From Andreesenia sp964489735 (GTDB lineage Bacteria; Bacillota; Clostridia; Tissierellales; Gottschalkiaceae), in the NCBI GenBank assembly GCA_964489735.1, contig CAZBAL010000030.1:1-19900 (forward strand): DNA of 19,900 nt, given 5' to 3'. The notes under the pieces are model-generated. The model saw only the letters and a program-made list of their open reading frames with translations, was not told where the DNA came from and did not search any database. Numbering within the stretch: position 1 is the stretch's first letter; each line of letters opens with the position of its first letter. Shown here piece after piece: positions 1 to 7,500 of this stretch. Made by a program: the position numbers and the translations under genes.

Positions 1-36
1 AATATGTGTAAGTATATATATAAAGGGAGAGCATGT

Positions 37-942
37 ATGGCGAAAAGAGGAAAAAGCATCAATCTTTATCTGATGGATGGGGAAGTAACTGGAAGAATAA
101 AATGCACATTGGCCAACTGGACTGGTATAGCCTATAAAATACCTCGTGTTGACCTTGAAAAATCTAAAGACAGAGAAGATTTGAAACAGAGTGGAATATA
201 TTTTTTATTTGGCAATTCTGAGGAGACAGGTGAGGAAACTGTATATATAGGGCAGACGGGCATAAGAAAAAATGGAGAAGGAATACTCTATAGAATTTTA
301 GAGCATAATAGAGACCATGGTACAGACTATTTTAATGAAGCGGTAATTCTAACGACACAAAACAATTCGTTTGGACCAACTGAAATAAGCTATCTTGAGA
401 GTTCTTTTACATTTCTATCTAAAGAAGCTGCAAGATATATTGTGAAAAATGCTAATGAACCTAGTGTAGGGAATGTTACAGAAGAGAAAGAATCAGAGCT
501 TAAGGACTTTATAGATTATTCTAAAATGGTTATAGGTGCTCTTGGGTACAAGATTTTTGTTCCACTATTGTCAAGTGACTCATCGGAATATGAAGGTAGT
601 CAAGAAGCGGAGCTTTCTTTATATTTAAATAGAAAAAGCAATAAAAGCGATCGCATAATAGAGGCTCAGTGCAAAAGAACAAAAGAAGGATTTGTTGTAT
701 TGGCAGGTAGTATGATAGAAGTGATAGATTCATACCATATTCCCAAAATGATATCTGAGGAGAGAAAAAAAGCTAAGATAGATAGGAAAGGCAAAGATAA
801 AAGACTTTTAGAGAACAAACTATTCAAGAGTCCATCTTATGCTGCAGCTTTTGTACTGGGAATGAATACCAATGGTAGATTAGATTGGAAAAACAAGGAT
901 GGAGTTACTTTAAAAGAATTAGAAGAAAATAATGAGATATGA
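37..942 (+). CDS. GIY-YIG nuclease-family protein with DUF4357 C-terminus
   Basis: A 301-residue soluble protein with no signal peptide. The GIY-YIG core is visible: GIY at residues 53-55, YIG at 70-72 followed by QTG, a helix with Arg86, and Glu117/Glu121 as candidates for the metal-binding glutamate. The C-terminus (about 215-300) matches DUF4357, with an early V-L-x-G-S element and a late FKSPSxAAxFVLG...NG...W...DG segment. GIY-YIG domains cut DNA in homing enzymes, UvrC and repair nucleases, but the physiological role of this stand-alone DUF4357 form is not known to me. I chose ATG 37 because AAAGGGAG at 21-28 is well placed before it; an in-frame ATG at 4 lies upstream of that site. The gene is monocistronic here and followed by a terminator. 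The family call is firm; the function is not. Confidence 0.85.
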   Translation: MAKRGKSINLYLMDGEVTGRIKCTLANWTGIAYKIPRVDLEKSKDREDLKQSGIYFLFGNSEETGEETVYIGQTGIRKNGEGILYRILEHNRDHGTDYFNEAVILTTQNNSFGPTEISYLESSFTFLSKEAARYIVKNANEPSVGNVTEEKESELKDFIDYSKMVIGALGYKIFVPLLSSDSSEYEGSQEAELSLYLNRKSNKSDRIIEAQCKRTKEGFVVLAGSMIEVIDSYHIPKMISEERKKAKIDRKGKDKRLLENKLFKSPSYAAAFVLGMNTNGRLDWKNKDGVTLKELEENNEI

Positions 943-948
943 ATAATA

Positions 949-985
949 AAACACCAGGAATCTTAGTTGATGACTGGTGTTTGTT
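949..985 (+). terminator. Intrinsic terminator of the GIY-YIG gene
   Basis: Seven nucleotides after the stop codon, AAACACCAG (949-957) pairs perfectly with CTGGTGTTT (974-982) around a 16-base loop, followed by a T-rich run. This looks like a standard Rho-independent terminator and makes the first gene a separate transcription unit. Confidence 0.8.
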
Positions 986-1234
986 TGTATAATTATGTTT
1001 TACTTATCTTATGTTAATCTTAGCACTAGCATGATTTCTTTATCGATATCTGAACAAGTGTGGTGAGTATACAGGTAATTATAGAAATTAGCCATGTTTA
1101 TTGATTGAGAGTTTTTAATAATATCATATTTAAATCATGTAAAATAATAAAAAAGAGATAGAATAATTTTATTATTGGGTATACTTAAATGTAAAGAGAA
1201 CCAAGAAAACAACTAAATATTGGAGGGAAGACTT

Positions 1235-2302
1235 ATGGGGAAGTTTTTCGGGAAAAAGAGTTTTATTATAGTAATTATGTCACTTTTAACTGTTTTTTCA
1301 GTCGTGTTTCCAGCATTTTCACAAACAGCATTATCCGCGGATAGTTTGCCTGAAAGGACTGAACGTTACTATGCAGATGGAGAGAGTCTGCTGAGTGAAG
1401 AAACTAAGAACATAATAGTTGCTATTAATCAAGAATTAATGGCTCAGGATGCTGGGGAGATAGTGGTTGTAACTACTAGAAGTTTTGAGCCATATGCTGA
1501 TGAAACAGAATATGCTTTGAAATTATTTGAAAAATGGGAGATAGGAACAGAAGAAAAGGATGATGGACTTCTTATAGTCGTATCATCAGAACAGGCTAAA
1601 TCAAGAGTTGAAGTGGGCTATGGGTTAGAAGGAATATTACCAGATGGAAAGACCGGAAGATTTCAAGACGACTATGCTATTCCATATTTTAAAGAAGGCA
1701 AGTATGATGAAGGAATAAGGAGTTTAGTTTTGGAGTTTGCGAATGAAATCTCGCCCGGTATTAAAGAAAAATTTGACCAAGGGGATATACAAAGTGTATC
1801 GAGAGAAGAGTCAGGTTCAGATACGGACTCAGATGAAACATCTACGCTGCAAAAGATATTGCTTGGTGTTTTTGGGATACTAGGATTTATTTTAATGGTT
1901 GTTGCTTTCGTTGCATTTTCCACAGTTGTAGCACTTCCGTTTCTGCTAATCAGATTAATTGTTCATTTATCAAAGGTATCTTCATACTCTAAATCTGACA
2001 AAGAGAATGGCGCTGTGAATCTTCTGACTTTTCAAAACAGTTTTAAAGAAGGAAGTTTTATGGATAAATACATAGAAAAGAAAATTATAGAATCTGAAGA
2101 ACTGAATAGCTACTACTCAGGAAAAAGGAATCAAGTTCCTAAAAAAAGAGGTAAAAAAACTTTTTGGAGTGCTTTAACTGTGTTTTTATCCACTATAGCC
2201 ACTATGATATTTGATAGGGATTCAAGTGGTTCTGGCGGCAGCTCAGGAGGAAGTTCCGGAGGGGGAAGTTCTGGTGGTGGCGGATCCAGCAGGTCTTGGT
2301 AG
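1235..2302 (+). CDS. TPM-domain membrane protein (YgcG-like)
   Basis: A 355-residue protein. Residues 1-30 form a signal peptide or anchor (basic start, hydrophobic 10-28). Residues 40-180 fit the TPM domain (TPM_phosphatase, YgcG/Psb32 family): an N-terminal helix, a VVVTT strand, a central DDGLLIVVS strand and the ...VEVGYGLEGILPDG segment typical of the family. A long hydrophobic stretch follows at 207-243, then a charged region, a second hydrophobic stretch (309-326), and a tail of almost only Gly and Ser (329-355) ending SRSW. Some TPM relatives have acid phosphatase activity or act in photosystem repair; the role in fermentative bacteria is unknown. ATG 1235 is chosen because GGAGGG at 1222-1227 is its ribosome site; an upstream TTG (1220) overlaps that site. 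The domain call is secure, the function open. Confidence 0.85.
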   Translation: MGKFFGKKSFIIVIMSLLTVFSVVFPAFSQTALSADSLPERTERYYADGESLLSEETKNIIVAINQELMAQDAGEIVVVTTRSFEPYADETEYALKLFEKWEIGTEEKDDGLLIVVSSEQAKSRVEVGYGLEGILPDGKTGRFQDDYAIPYFKEGKYDEGIRSLVLEFANEISPGIKEKFDQGDIQSVSREESGSDTDSDETSTLQKILLGVFGILGFILMVVAFVAFSTVVALPFLLIRLIVHLSKVSSYSKSDKENGAVNLLTFQNSFKEGSFMDKYIEKKIIESEELNSYYSGKRNQVPKKRGKKTFWSALTVFLSTIATMIFDRDSSGSGGSSGGSSGGGSSGGGGSSRSW

Positions 2303-2365
2303 TTAGTGATAAGACATAAATAATTAAGACATATTGGTTTCAAGAAAGAATTTCACAATTATAAA

Positions 2366-2409
2366 ATAGGCCCTAGGCAGATTATAATGTATATCCGCTT
2401 AGGGCTTTT
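2366..2409. terminator. Bidirectional terminator between convergent genes
   Basis: GCCCTAGGC (2370-2378) pairs with GCTTAGGGC (2397-2405), with one mismatch or wobble, around an 18-base loop. A T-run follows on the plus strand (2406-2409) and a T-rich stretch on the minus strand. It lies between the ends of the TPM gene and the ABC ATPase gene and can serve both. Confidence 0.75.
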
Positions 2410-2412
2410 AAT

Positions 2413-3159
2413 TTAGATTTCCAATTTCGCCATCTGTCTATTTATAATTTCTACTCTGTTTTCTGTATTCATATCAAAATGTAGATCTTCAACAATTTCA
2501 CCATCTTTCATAAATAAAATTCTGTCAGCTTTTGATGCAACATTTGAATCATGCGTTACTAACAGTATGGCTGTACCATCCTCATTTATTTTTGAAAGCA
2601 GGGCCATTATGTCTTCTGAAGACTTTGAATTAAGAGAACCGGTGGGTTCATCGGCGAATATGATTTTTGGTTCATTAACCAGGGCACGGCAGATGCCTGC
2701 TCTCTGTAACTGACCTCCTGAAACCTCTGTTATATCCCTTGACTCCAGTCCGGAAATACCTGTTTTATTCATGAGCTCTAAAGCTCTTTTTGTATACTCA
2801 GAGATATTCTTTTTATTTTCCTGATAACCAGGAAGTATTATGTTGTCAAGAATATTCAAATTTTTAAGCATTGTAGGCTGCTGGAAAATGAAGCCTATTC
2901 TGGTTCTTCTCAGGTCTGCAAGTTTAGCTTCGTCAAGCCGAGACAGCTCGGAACCATCAATTTCTATTGTTCCACTGTCAATTGTATCCGTTCCACTGAG
3001 TGCAAATAGGAGTGTCGACTTTCCACATCCTGAAGGTCCCATTATTGATACGAATTCTCCGGAGTTGATTTCTATACTGACACTGTCGAGTGCATTAAAC
3101 TTTTTGTCTCCATTTCCGTATGTTTTTATTATATCTTTTCCAATCAGTATTTTTTCCAT
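2413..3159 (-). CDS. ABC transporter ATP-binding protein (MacB/LolD type)
   Basis: A 248-residue ATPase with every ABC motif: Walker A GPSGCGKST (41-49), Q-loop Gln93, signature VSGGQLQR (146-153), Walker B ending FADEP (168-172) and switch His203. The G-x-I-x-F-Q-Q region and DEPTGSLN after Walker B are typical of the MacB/LolD/FtsE branch that works with FtsX-like permeases. It is the last gene of the tetR-permease-ATPase operon. Its ATG lies three bases after the permease stop, and its ribosome site (AAAGGAG on the minus strand) is inside the end of the permease gene, so translation is probably coupled. It should drive the neighbouring permease. Cargo is unknown; family members export peptides, lipoproteins or antimicrobials, or pull antimicrobials off the membrane. 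Confidence 0.93.
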   Translation of the reverse strand: MEKILIGKDIIKTYGNGDKKFNALDSVSIEINSGEFVSIMGPSGCGKSTLLFALSGTDTIDSGTIEIDGSELSRLDEAKLADLRRTRIGFIFQQPTMLKNLNILDNIILPGYQENKKNISEYTKRALELMNKTGISGLESRDITEVSGGQLQRAGICRALVNEPKIIFADEPTGSLNSKSSEDIMALLSKINEDGTAILLVTHDSNVASKADRILFMKDGEIVEDLHFDMNTENRVEIINRQMAKLEI

Positions 3160-3162
3160 GGC

Positions 3163-5379
3163 TTACTCCTTTAGGTATTTTGAAAGATTTAATTTGTACA
3201 TTTCTGATATTCCAAAAATTGTTGCTAATAGAACACATATTACTAAGCTTGCTGGTGCAAAAACATATGAGAATATAGGATTTATTTTGAAATTAAAAGT
3301 TGATGCGCCGAAAGATGAAATCAGTCCGACACCCACATATTCTCCGATTGTATTGGACAGTATTATACCTAGTGCTGTACCAATAAAAACTAAAAGCAAG
3401 GATCTTGTGAGGTACTGCTTCTTTATATCTCTATTTGTGAAGCCAAAAGACTTTGTAACTGCTATTGAATATCTGTCTTTGGTTACGAGCATTTTCATGA
3501 ATAGAAGAGTTACAAGCACTGTAAGAAAGATGGCCGTTATTATAGAAGCATATGAAGCGCTTTTTATAGCATTTACAGTTGTGCCAAAAATTTGGTCCAA
3601 ATATTCTTCTATATTTGATATTTTTGCATAAGGAAAAGCAGTTTTATATTCAGCGATCTTTTCTTCAATATCTATTATCGATTCACTTTCTTTTGCTGAA
3701 AACTTATCTAGCTTTATTGGAATAACTGTCCAGAGCATTGGCGAGTCATCTGGAGTAAAAATAGCTTTTGCTGTTTTACCTCCATTAGTAAGGTCTGAAT
3801 AGATTCCGGATATGGTAAGTTCTTTTTGCTCATTGTTTATTTTCAAATAGATATTGTCTCCAACCTTGCTCTCTATATCTTCTGAAACTAGTTTAGATAT
3901 CGCAATTTCTGATTCTGTTTTAGGAGAAGCACCTTCACTGTATTCAATAGGGAAGATTGAATGGTCACCTAGTTCTACTTTAAGTTTAGTTGTTGAGCCA
4001 TCTTTTAGTCTAGCATCATACATATAGCTGTTTAATATGGAATATTCTCTTATATCTTTATCACTTGAAAGCTTCTCGTTTATCTCTGAAAGTTTTTCAA
4101 CAGTTTGTTCTCCATGCTGAATATCTATTCTCATATCAGATTCACCTATTCCCATATATGTCATAAAGTCACGTTGAGAAATAGTATTGTGTATATTATG
4201 GGGAACTATCATGAGGAATGCTGATATTATAAGCACTAAAAGCATGGTGAAATAGAGTTTCTTTCTTGTAATCAAATCCTTTACACCCAAAAACATATTC
4301 ACTGATAAAAGCTTATTTTTTCTAAGTGTCATATTTTTTGCTGATATCGCATCTTGTACTGGAAGGCCAGTTCGAATTGCTTCAGCGGGTGAAATCTTTT
4401 TAAAGCGATTTAAAGTCATATTTACATAGAAGATTACGATAACAAATATTAATGCTGAGCCAATGAGTCCTAGTAATATTCCTAGGTTGGAATTTCCACT
4501 GTCACCCATATAGAGTCTTATATTTGCCATAAGTGGCTCTTTAACGATTAAAGAAATTAGAAATCCTAAAGTGCAGCCTATGATTGCCATCGCACTGTAT
4601 TTAGCGAGATAAAGATTTTTAATACTTCTTATCCGAAGACCAATTGCTTTCAGCACTCCTATTTCTCTATAATCTTCTTCAATTTTTGCCATCAGTGTAA
4701 ATCTTATGCAGAGAAAATTGATTACTATGACAAGAATGCTGATNNNNNNNNNNNNNNNNNNNNNNNNNNNNNNNNNNNNNNNNNNNNNNNNNNNNNNNNN
4801 NNNNNNNNNNNNNNNNNNNNNNNNNNNNNNNNNNNNNNNNNNNGAGACCATTGCAGCATTCATTTGAGAGTCTCGTAAAAATCCTTTTAATGTAAATTCA
4901 ACTCCATGGACATTTACTTTGTCTCCTATTTCTGCTTTGCCTTCTTTCATATAGTAGATTGGAACAAATATTTCGCCATCACCAGGAGAGACTATCCGGT
5001 TATTCGTATCCAGTAAATAGTCAAATTTTTCGCTTTGAGTTGAAAAGCCGTTATCCTGTACGGAGTCAGATAGGGAATTTTCACCTATAAAAATATATGC
5101 GTTTTCAATATTCAGATATGAGAGAATTTGAAATTCTTCGATGTTTTTCTGATCGCTGACAAATTTATTCATTCTATCCATATTGATATTTCCTGAGTGC
5201 ATCTGCATAAAATGAGGAGTTTTTGCACGGCTCATCATATTGTCGATTGATGAATAGAGATTGACAGAGAGAATAGATGCCAATGAAGTCAGTAATGCCG
5301 CAATCAGAATAAATCCTGTAATTGTAATGGTTATCAGTTTGCTTTTTTTAATGTCATTTTTAATTAGCTTACTGTACAT
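3163..5379 (-). CDS. FtsX-like ABC transporter permease (interrupted by assembly gap)
   Basis: The open frame runs through a 100-N gap: 178 codons before it and 526 residues after it. The protein starts with a cytoplasmic segment and TM1 (18-40), then an extracytoplasmic region that runs into the gap. After the gap come a helix (ISILVIVINFL...), a conserved FtsX element (DYREIGVLKAIGLR), two more helices, a helix near LYFTMLLVLIISAF, a second large extracytoplasmic domain and three C-terminal helices with a second FtsX element (TKSFGFTNRDIKKQYL). This is the two-FtsX-domain, about eight-helix plan of MacB-type exporters and stress transporters. ATG 5379 follows AAAGGAG on the minus strand. 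It lies 54 bases after tetR with no terminator between. The missing part should be the rest of the first outer domain and the start of TM2. The true protein length is not known. Confidence 0.88.
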   Translation of the reverse strand: MYSKLIKNDIKKSKLITITITGFILIAALLTSLASILSVNLYSSIDNMMSRAKTPHFMQMHSGNINMDRMNKFVSDQKNIEEFQILSYLNIENAYIFIGENSLSDSVQDNGFSTQSEKFDYLLDTNNRIVSPGDGEIFVPIYYMKEGKAEIGDKVNVHGVEFTLKGFLRDSQMNAAMVXXXXXXXXXXXXXXXXXXXXXXXXXXXXXXXXXXISILVIVINFLCIRFTLMAKIEEDYREIGVLKAIGLRIRSIKNLYLAKYSAMAIIGCTLGFLISLIVKEPLMANIRLYMGDSGNSNLGILLGLIGSALIFVIVIFYVNMTLNRFKKISPAEAIRTGLPVQDAISAKNMTLRKNKLLSVNMFLGVKDLITRKKLYFTMLLVLIISAFLMIVPHNIHNTISQRDFMTYMGIGESDMRIDIQHGEQTVEKLSEINEKLSSDKDIREYSILNSYMYDARLKDGSTTKLKVELGDHSIFPIEYSEGASPKTESEIAISKLVSEDIESKVGDNIYLKINNEQKELTISGIYSDLTNGGKTAKAIFTPDDSPMLWTVIPIKLDKFSAKESESIIDIEEKIAEYKTAFPYAKISNIEEYLDQIFGTTVNAIKSASYASIITAIFLTVLVTLLFMKMLVTKDRYSIAVTKSFGFTNRDIKKQYLTRSLLLVFIGTALGIILSNTIGEYVGVGLISSFGASTFNFKINPIFSYVFAPASLVICVLLATIFGISEMYKLNLSKYLKE
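4744..4843. other. Assembly gap (100 N) inside the permease gene
   Basis: Exactly 100 N, the usual placeholder for a scaffold gap of unknown size. The permease frame stays open across it because 536 coding bases precede the gap and 536+100 is divisible by three. The real missing length is unknown; an intact gene requires it to be 1 modulo 3. Confidence 0.98.
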
Positions 5380-5433
5380 AAAGGTTCTCCTTTCAATGGG
5401 TTAATTATTTCATTTTTCAACAGTATAAAAATA

Positions 5434-6063
5434 TTACTTTTTAATAAGCATCTCTGTAACTTTGTCAAAACTTCCTGGTTTTGCACCAAAAAGTCTTTCT
5501 AAATTATAAATGAATGCTTGTATCTTGGTCACTAACTGTTCTTCAGTGATATTTTCAGATAAGTCGTCAAAAACAGTGTTGACATACGCAAGGATCATTT
5601 CCAAGGATTCATATGGATATTCGGTGTTAAAGACACCTTCCTGTATACCATCTTCTATTATTTCTAATAGTACAGGTGGTATGTTCAGCATCATTGACTT
5701 ATGTATTTTCTGCTGCATAAGCGCATTTTGAGGTTTTTTCATTTGGCTTGTTATTTCATTTGAACCGTTCTTATCTACATTTAATGCCAATATAGTCTGA
5801 AAAAATCGCTCTATAACTGGTATAGATTTATCGGATGCGACTTTCTTTGCATCCATCAGTAACATCTCTTCTTGACGAGAAATAAGAGCATCGAGTATAT
5901 CTTCTTTAGACTTGAAGTGATAATATATGGTTCCTCTTGCCACTCCAACAGACTCTATGATTTCACTTATTGTCGTATTGTCAAAGCCCTTCTGATTGAA
6001 AAGAGCTTCAGATACATCCAATATCTCATTTCTTCGAACTTTAGCGTCTTTTATAACTCTCAT
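5434..6063 (-). CDS. TetR/AcrR-family transcriptional regulator
   Basis: A 209-residue regulator. The N-terminal TetR helix-turn-helix is clear: helix 1 around 9-24 (RRNEILDVSEALF), then GFDNTTISEIIESVGVARGTIYYHFKSK at 27-54, including the hallmark G-T-I-Y-Y-H-F recognition element. The rest is a variable ligand/dimer domain. I start at the ATG at 6063 because AGGAGGT lies just upstream on the minus strand; a longer in-frame start at 6129 falls inside the promoter. It is the first gene of the operon with the FtsX permease and ATPase, so it probably represses its own exporter operon and is released by the cargo or a signal. A palindrome overlapping the predicted start of transcription supports this. 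The ligand is unknown. Confidence 0.92.
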   Translation of the reverse strand: MRVIKDAKVRRNEILDVSEALFNQKGFDNTTISEIIESVGVARGTIYYHFKSKEDILDALISRQEEMLLMDAKKVASDKSIPVIERFFQTILALNVDKNGSNEITSQMKKPQNALMQQKIHKSMMLNIPPVLLEIIEDGIQEGVFNTEYPYESLEMILAYVNTVFDDLSENITEEQLVTKIQAFIYNLERLFGAKPGSFDKVTEMLIKK

Positions 6064-6084
6064 AAAATACCTCCTATCTATTAG

Positions 6085-6097
6085 ACTGACGTTCAGT
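6085..6097. promoter_or_regulatory. Candidate TetR operator
   Basis: ACTGA-CGT-TCAGT, five-base arms around three bases, lies between the -10 box and the ribosome site of tetR and covers the expected transcription start (about 6094). ACTGACxxTCAGT-type palindromes are common TetR/AcrR operators. The sequence and position are seen; binding is inferred. Confidence 0.6.
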
Positions 6098-6100
6098 TCA

Positions 6101-6129
6101 ATTATAATACTTGGAATTAAATGGGTCAA
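6101..6129 (-). promoter_or_regulatory. Sigma-A promoter of the tetR-exporter operon
   Basis: On the minus strand, TTGACC (6129-6124), a 17-base spacer and a perfect TATAAT (6106-6101). This is near consensus, as expected for a promoter held off by a repressor. Confidence 0.8.
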
Positions 6130-6258
6130 TAAAAATATATTTTTAAATAATATATTCTGTTCTGAAAGAGCGATAGAATATTGCGATATTAACTTTGAGA
6201 GTCATAGTAATAATTAATATAAATTATGCGAATGCTAGTAATTATCAGTATCCCATTG

Positions 6259-6267
6259 TGATATACT
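6259..6267 (+). promoter_or_regulatory. Extended -10 promoter of the ECF/TudS-like pair
   Basis: TGATATACT (TG at 6259-6260, TATACT at 6262-6267) is an extended -10 element 31 bases before the ATG. No good -35 box is seen 16-18 bases upstream, which extended -10 promoters can tolerate. No riboswitch or T-box is recognisable in this short leader. Confidence 0.55.
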
Positions 6268-6298
6268 CAATACGTAAATTATTTTAGGAGGTAAGCAT

Positions 6299-6859
6299 AT
6301 GAAAGATATGTCAAATGTAAAAGCGATGACTTTTGGAGCTATTTGTATAGCAATTAATATTGTCCTAGGTACCGTAGTAGATTTGCTAAAAATCCCACTG
6401 CTGTTTTTAGATACTTTAGGAACTATATTTGGTGCGGTTACATTAGGGCCACTATATGGTGCTATTATTGGAGGGTTGACTAATGTGGTTCAAGGAGCAA
6501 TAACTAATCCTAGAACTATACCTTTTGCATTAGTAAACATAGCTGTAGGTCTGGTTGTTGGATTTATTGCCAAAAAGTATGGATTTAAACTAAAAACTGC
6601 GATTATTACTGGACTTATAATTTCTGTTGTGGCACCAATGATAGGAACACCAATAGCAATATTTTTATTTGAGGGAATAACTGGAGACTTCAATGATGTT
6701 CTTTTTACAGCATTGAAAAATGGAGGAGCTACAATCTTTTCATCAGCATTTATTCCTAGAATTACAAGTAATCTAGTGGATAAAATCGCTTGTTGTGCAA
6801 TAGTATCGCTTCTATATCCAAAAGTAATGAAAGCGTTAAAGACAAATGCAGCGAAGTAA
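6299..6859 (+). CDS. Putative ECF transporter S component (CD3073 family)
   Basis: A 186-residue, very hydrophobic protein with five or six membrane helices. It has the S-component look: an N-terminal MTFGAICIAINIVLG helix, a short LDTLGTIFGAVTLGPLYGAIIGGLTN loop-helix region (38-62), and a conserved-looking PRTIPFALVN segment (71-80). S components give substrate specificity in energy-coupling factor transporters. No EcfA or EcfT gene lies nearby, so it would be a group II S component sharing a module encoded elsewhere. It resembles the family I know as the CD3073-type putative S component, whose natural partner is the TudS-related protein encoded next here. AGGAGGT (6286-6292) is well placed. 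The substrate is unknown; context suggests a sulfur-containing small molecule. Confidence 0.82.
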   Translation: MKDMSNVKAMTFGAICIAINIVLGTVVDLLKIPLLFLDTLGTIFGAVTLGPLYGAIIGGLTNVVQGAITNPRTIPFALVNIAVGLVVGFIAKKYGFKLKTAIITGLIISVVAPMIGTPIAIFLFEGITGDFNDVLFTALKNGGATIFSSAFIPRITSNLVDKIACCAIVSLLYPKVMKALKTNAAK

Positions 6860-7340
6860 AAAGATAGTTTTGATTGCTAATTGTGTGTTGAATCAGAACA
6901 GTGTAGTAAGTCCGCTTGCCAGAGCAAAAGGTGCATATAGAGAGATTATGGATTTGCTGATGGAAAATGAAGTTGGAATAATACAGTTGCCATGTCCGGA
7001 AACTATGGCACTAGGGCTGGGTAGAGATCCAATGGATAAGTCGGATTACTTGCAATTGGATAAGTATGTGGAAGTTTGCAGGAAAAGCTCAGAGCACACA
7101 ATAGAAACGATTACTCCATATATTGATTCGGGATATGAAGTAGTAGGCGTGATTGGAATTAATCAGAGCCCTTCCTGTTCAATATTTGATGAAAGAGGCG
7201 TATTTATGGAGTATTTAATTCCATTACTTGAGGAGAAAGTTAAAAATATAAGGTGTGTGGATATCAGTACAAGTTATAACGAAGATGATAACAATGATGA
7301 GGATTTAGTAAGAATAAAAAAGGTGCTTTTTAGTCAATAG
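6846..7340 (+). CDS. TudS-related putative desulfidase (DUF523-like, CD3072 family)
   Basis: A 164-residue soluble protein. TudS/DUF523 proteins remove sulfur from thiolated nucleobases such as thiouracil using a [4Fe-4S] cluster held by three cysteines, the fourth iron site taking the sulfur. Here Cys13 (ANCVLNQ), Cys50 (QLPCPE) and Cys111 (QSPSCSI) match the number and spacing of the TudS cluster ligands (about 10/49/113), and GVIGINQSPSC resembles the family's third motif. The N-terminus (KKIVLIANCVLNQNSVV) resembles the CD3072-type branch. Its ATG lies inside the ECF S-component gene (14-base overlap), so the two are translationally coupled and probably work together: import, then desulfuration. 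Substrate and activity are inferred. No clear terminator follows. Confidence 0.82.
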   Translation: MQRSKKIVLIANCVLNQNSVVSPLARAKGAYREIMDLLMENEVGIIQLPCPETMALGLGRDPMDKSDYLQLDKYVEVCRKSSEHTIETITPYIDSGYEVVGVIGINQSPSCSIFDERGVFMEYLIPLLEEKVKNIRCVDISTSYNEDDNNDEDLVRIKKVLFSQ

Positions 7341-7424
7341 ATATATTTATTGAGATAGCTGACACTCCAACTATTTAAAATATCTATATATAACTAAAAA
7401 CCTATAGAACAATGCAAAATGTAA

Positions 7425-7452
7425 TTGCAAATATTTCTTTCGTATTTATGAT
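7425..7452 (+). promoter_or_regulatory. Putative promoter of the pst operon
   Basis: TTGCAA (7425-7430), a 16-base spacer and TATGAT (7447-7452) lie 48 bases before the pstS ATG. GGGAGG at 7486-7491 is the ribosome site. I could not find a convincing PhoP box, so phosphate control is not shown by the sequence. Confidence 0.5.
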
Positions 7453-7500
7453 ATCATTTAGTTAAGAGTTAAGTGATTTACATAAGGGAGGAATATTTGT

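Noticed and set aside
1180..1185. TATACT as promoter of the TPM gene
   Set aside because: No acceptable -35 box 16-18 bases upstream and no proper TG extension; too weak to list.
2840..3631. Plus-strand open frame of 263 codons
   Set aside because: It lies opposite the ABC ATPase and permease genes, has a biased Ser/Ile/Pro composition and no family features; it is a shadow frame.
7341..7400. AT-rich inverted repeat after the TudS-like gene as terminator
   Set aside because: AGATATATTTA and TTAAAATATCT pair imperfectly, with no GC pairs in a row and no T-run.
7462..7482. TTAAG direct repeats and TTTACA before pstS as a PhoP box
   Set aside because: The repeats are seven bases apart and downstream of the -10, unlike the usual 11-base period upstream of the promoter.
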